A DNA stretch of 64,000 nucleotides from CAZCZZ01 sp964503335 (GTDB lineage Bacteria > Verrucomicrobiota > Kiritimatiellia > CAIVKH01). The position numbers and the translations under genes are program-made. Of the stretch, positions 23,501 through 29,500 are shown piece by piece. Within the stretch, counting starts at the first letter, position 1, and each line of letters starts with the position of its first letter. The DNA lies in NCBI GenBank assembly GCA_964503335.1, contig CAZCZZ010000002.1, forward strand, positions 56,756-120,755. Direction: 5' to 3'. The notes below the pieces were generated by a model. It was not told where the DNA came from and did no database searches. It was given only the letters and a program-made list of their open reading frames with translations.

Positions 23501-26500
23501 ACAATCCAGAACATCAACATCTATGGCCTCGACGGCTCCTACACCGTCCGCGTGGACGAACTGACGTCTGCCTTCGGCTGGTCCATCACGGGCCGCATCA
23601 GTGACGCCAGCGGTATCAATGTGAACTCGAACTCGACGACGCAGTTGAACAACTCACCGTACTTCGAATTGTGGGATCCGAACGGCAATCTGAAGCTGAC
23701 GGAGGCATTCGATACGCTGGCCTTCTCCGATGGCGGCGCGACCACGCTTTCCGCCTTTGCCGACACCAATCGCACGGCGCTCGGCGGCGTGGTCACCGGC
23801 GTGTGGACGGCGCGCGTCATTGCGGCAGATAATGATGAGGATTGGGGTAACAACGATCACTCCGTGAGTACACAAGAGGTGGCATTCACCGTGGTGCCCG
23901 GCGCATCGCTCGGCGGCATCGCCCGCGCACCGGCGACTTTCAATATCACGTCGTCCTACAATGTGGTTACAGGTTCGGGGACATGGCCGACGTACTACGT
24001 CACGAACGTCGGCTCCGGCACGCTGAACTACTCGAACCATGTCACGTATAGCTCTGCATCCGGCTGGCTGACCGTGAACGCGACAAATGTCACCTTGATC
24101 GGAACGGGTACGACCACGAACCACGCCATCAGCGTCGATCCGACCCACCTGAACCCCGGCTCATACTCCGCGACGATCACGCTCAATGGCGACCAGACCA
24201 ACGCAGCGCAGACTGTCACAGTCAACATCACGGTCTTTGGCTACTACGTGCGTGAAATCGTGGAACCGGCCACGAATGCCGCCGGAACTCTCCACAACAA
24301 ATACGGCGGCACAGGGTGGACGGGTAACTGGTCCAACAACCCGTCTTCCGGTTACTCGTATGTCGCGACGAATGGAAGTTTGTCCGTGCCTGCCAACTAT
24401 CCGTCGGCGGCCGGCGGCTACATCCGTGGCGATACGACATCGGGCGAGTTGCAATCATTCCGCACCTTCCCGACCTTCAGCACGGGCAAGCTCTTCGTCG
24501 CGGCAGCGATCAACAAGAACGCAAACAACACCGACGGATTCATCGGCATATCGCTCATGGATGGCAGCACCGAAGCCGGCTTCTTCGGCAAGGGCTTCGG
24601 TACGGCGAACTTCGTGATTGATGGCACCAACGGCCCCACGTCGAGCGGATTCGGCATCCACCAGTCCACCTACCTGATCGTCGGCTACTACGACTTCGAC
24701 ACAGACATCTTCCGTGCCCGCGCGTGGAATCCGGGTGATACGCTGCCGGTTACAGAACCGACCGCATGGTCGTCGGCCAGCAATGGAAACTACACGATCT
24801 CCCAGGTGACGGGCATCCGCCTTGGCGCCTCCGGCGTCACCAATGCCATCTTTGATGAAGTGCGTGTCGCGGCCACATGGGAAGAGCTTCTCAACATCTA
24901 CTCCAACGAGCCATCCGCCCACGCGACCGGCCTGAACTTCAACAACGTGACGACCGGATCCATGGTGGTCGGCTGGACATCAGGCAACGGCGCCAATCGC
25001 ATTGTCGTGGCTCGCGAAGGCGCGGCGGTTACGTTCTCGCCCACGGACAATGTGGCCTACGCGTTCAGCACGAACTGGACGACGGCCACGGACATCGGTG
25101 GCGGCAACAAGGTCGTATTCAACGGCTCGGGCACGAACTTCAACTTCGTCGGCCTGACGCCCGGCACGCAGTACTGCTTCAGGGTGTTCGAATACAATGG
25201 CGCGGGATCCACGGCCAACTACCTGACCAACGGAACTGCTCTGGCGGGATGCCGCTGGACGCTGACGACGGAACCGGCCGAGCAGCCGACGAGCTTCAAC
25301 GCCTACCAGGTTTCGAACACCCAGATCAGCAATACCTGGGTCGCTGCCGGCGGGTCACCCGCTGCCGATGGGTACGTCATCTTCCGCCGCCGCCATGAGG
25401 ATCCGACCAACGTCCCCGTGGACGGCGTCGCCTACACGAACCTGGAGTTGCTCGGCACCTCGCGCATCCTCGTGGTAACGCCGGGCAGCGCGACGACGTT
25501 GCTCCACACGAACCTGGATAATTGCACCGAGTATCGATTCCGCATCTTCTCGTTCCGTCGCGATACGGCATCGGGCGAAACCTACAACTACAAGACGGAT
25601 TCGTTCCCGAGCGCGACGAATTCGACGGCTTGCGACGCGCCGACGATCCAGTCGAGTAACATCGTGTTCAACTCGATCAGCTCAACGGACATGACGATCT
25701 CGTGGAGCAACGGCAGCGGCAGCAATCACCTTGTCGTCGTCCGCGGCACGAACGCCGTGAATGTGGATCCGACGGACGGTGTGAGCTACACGGCCAACCC
25801 GATCTTCGGCAGCGGCTCTCACCTCGGCAGCGGCAACTACGTTCTCTACAACGGCACTGGAGCCACGCTGAATGTCAGCGGACTCGCGACCGGTGTGACG
25901 TATCACTTCCGCATCTACGACTACTTCGGTTCGGGCGGCGGCGAGAACTACAACACCAACACGGCGAACGACAACCCGGCGAGCGCTGCCACCGTGTCGT
26001 TCTCTATCGCCCAGGACACGTTCAGCCGTACGAATACGGCGACGGGCCAGATTACGGATGAAGGTCGCTCCTCGGGCGGCAGCGGCTGGTCCAACAACTG
26101 GTCACAGGCCTTCTCCGTGGAAATCCAGCACAATGCGAATTTCTCGTCGTTCAAGTGCTACCCGCGCAGCACGTCGAACGGGCAGGTCCGGATGATCTCC
26201 GATGCGTTCAAGCATACGGCCTCGCGTGGTTTTGCCCCGCGCACTAGCGGCAAGATCTACGCCGCCTGGGTCATGCAATATGGTTCCGGCGGCTCGGGCA
26301 AGTATTCCGGGTTGTCGTTCATGAACGGGACCGTCGAAACAGGCTTTGTCGGCAAGGCGAACGGCAATACGACAAATGCCCTCTCATTCCAGTCCGGTCC
26401 CACGGAGTACGCCAGCTCGTACATCATGAACCCGGGCTCGGCATATCTGATCGTCGCGCGTTACGACTTCGAGAATAAGACCTTGGTGGCCATGGGCATG

Positions 26501-29500
26501 ACGCAGTCTTACATCCAGTCGTACGAGCCCGACGCCTCGGCGCAAGGATGGGATGTCGTGGCCACAAACATCACGATCGACCAGATCACGGGCATCATGC
26601 TGCACAAGCAGGATTCCGGCGATGTGTACTTCGACGAAGTGCGCATCGGCTCGACATGGGAATCGGTCATGCTGTGCGACTACGGCGCAACGTATAATCC
26701 CGGCCCGACGCCCAGCCTGATCTTCATCGGCACAAATTACGTCATTGGCGCGTCCGCCATTGTGACGAACCTATCGGACGCTGAACTGAAGGAATCCTCG
26801 GGCGTCGACTTTGCCGTGAAGTGGGAAGACACGCACGGTGTCTATACGACGAACCGCAACGCCCTGGGATCGAGCAACTTTGTATCGAATACGGGACGCA
26901 TCCTGCCGAACTGGGACCCGCTGGCCGTCGGCGCCACGACCAACCAGTTCGGTTTGGACCGCTACTTCTACGCGACGAACATCATCGGTATGTCCGGCGC
27001 ACAAAGCGTTACGACCTACGTCCGGAATGCATTCAGCATCACGAACATCGACTTCTCCAGCGCATACTTCGTGACGCTCAGCGCCGAGGACGACCGCCAG
27101 GTCGGCTGCAGCGTGACCGCGACATACGGCGAAGACGTGAACTGCTCGCGCGGAATGACCATCAACACCGCGCTGCAGTTCTATGTGTATGACGACGATA
27201 CGGTGGGCCCGATCGTGGGCACCTCGCCGCTGAAGGTTATGACCAATGCCACGGTCGTGAGCTCCCAGACCGCGGGCACTGTCGACCGGTTCTTCCTGAT
27301 CGACGGTGTCGTGACCCAGACCGGCATGCGCGTCGCCGTAAGCATCTCGGACGGCTACAGCGGAATCCAGCGTGCCTCTGCCGGCACGGCCGACACAAAT
27401 ATGAATCTTACGATCGCCTCGCTGACCACGAGCAACATCGCCAACTACTCGTCGTCGCTCAGCTCGTCCAGTTCCGTGCTGCCCGACTCGACCAGCGTGT
27501 GGGAATTCGCCTCCTCGATGTTCACGTACAGTTCTGTGTCCGCCATGTGGGGCGGCGACGGCACGGCGGTCCAGGGCCAGGACTTGAACGTGACTGTGAG
27601 TTCCCCGGACGTGGATAATGATCGCTCGGCGGACGCCGCATGGACCAGCAACCAGGTCGTGGGCATTGTCCGCGTGATCGATGACGATGAAGCGTCGCCC
27701 TACCAGACCAACATCACGTATGGCGGTGCTTCGCTTGCCACCCGCTCGTTCTGGGTCGCAACGAACGGGGTGCGTCTCCAGGGCAGCGTCAGCGGCAAGG
27801 AGCGCAACGAGAACACCGGCACCGACACGGTTTGGACCGTTACCGATGACGAAATGTTGAATGCGGGAACCAAGGCCCTGACATTTGCCTTCGGCGCCGC
27901 CGACCTCAACAGTGGCATCGCGCGAGGCACCTCGGGCTCGGCCGCGTCACTGATGCATATCAGCATCTGGACGAACTGGCTCAATGATTTCAGCAATTAC
28001 AACGCATCGGCCAGCTCTCCGAATGCCGCCGGCGCGACGCGCCTTACGAACGTGTGGGCGTTTGGAGATGCGACGTTCGCAGAGGATGATGTAACCACCT
28101 TCTTCTCGGGTGGAGATATGCCTGTCTATGTGACCATCCCCGATGCGGACAACGATCGCACGAACGATATCTCGACGCTCACGTCGAACCTCGTCGGCTA
28201 TCTGGCCGTTGTGGATGACGATGTCGAGGCCTATGGCTTCACGAACCTAACCTTCAACGGACGCCTGGCCAACCTGATCGCGCAGGGCTTCGAAAACAAC
28301 GAGGGCTGGTCGAACACGGCGTCGTCCAGCTACCAGACAAGGGATTCGGCTGTCGTGGATGGCACGTGGCACTTGGAGAGCGTGGCGGCCAATCAGCTCC
28401 ACGAGCAGGCCAGCAGGACACGCAAGCTGCAATTCCAGACGGGATCGTACCTTGTCCTGCCTCCACGCAATGACCCCGGCACGTTGTTCTTCTGGGCTCG
28501 TGGCAGCGCCGGTGGCCAGACGAACTTCATGACCGTCGACTACTGGCCTGCAGGCAGTTCCACCTGGATCAACTGCGGCTTCACGAACGGCATCACGGGC
28601 ACGAACTACATGCAGACCTCGTTCCCGATCGACTACGTGGGCAATGCGGTGACCGTGCGCGTCTATGCGTCGCAGATCAACAATACGGCCCTCTACCTGG
28701 ACGACCTCTCGCTTACGCGGACCCTGTACTGGACCAATGAGGCAACCGTCGCGTTGACATGGCAGAATCCGACCGCGGATTACTCGGGCATTCTCCAGTT
28801 CCGCTACACCAATGCCGCGACGGCAATCCCGTCGACGGTTACGAGCGGTGTCGCGTCGGCGACCAACAGCGCATCGTTTGCCTCGACGGCTGAAGGCATC
28901 GTCACGGGCTACGTCTTCATGGTGGACAGCGATGCGGACCGCAACAACGACAGCACGAAGGGCATGAGCGTTCCGTATGTCACGAAGATCGACCTGACGC
29001 CGCCGCCGCGCATCTCCGGCTTCACCGGAACAAACGGACTTGATGACACGTCGGAAATCGACCTCGACTGGTCGGCCGACGCGAACTCCCCGCGCGCGGC
29101 CGGATGGCGTGCAAGCGACAGCTCCGCCCTGTCACCGTGGCACACGTACCGCATCTATTACACGGATGGCGCAACCGGTCCGACGACCAACAGCACCTAT
29201 CTGGACCTGACGAGCTCCTATCCTGAACTGGCGACGAACATCACGGCATCCATCACGATGTCGAACCTGCTGCCTGGTTCCGACTACCGCATCGCCATCG
29301 CGGGCGTCGATCGCGCCGGCAACATCGGGAACCTGTCGGATACCGCCGTAGTGTCCGTGGCCAACTTCGTCGTCACACAAGGTATCGTGACGGTTAGCGC
29401 CATCACCAACGTCGACATCTCGTGGACCGCCACGAATTCCGCCGGCCAGATCCTCAAGGACTACGACGCGATCTACTACGATTCGACGAGCGGTCACTCG

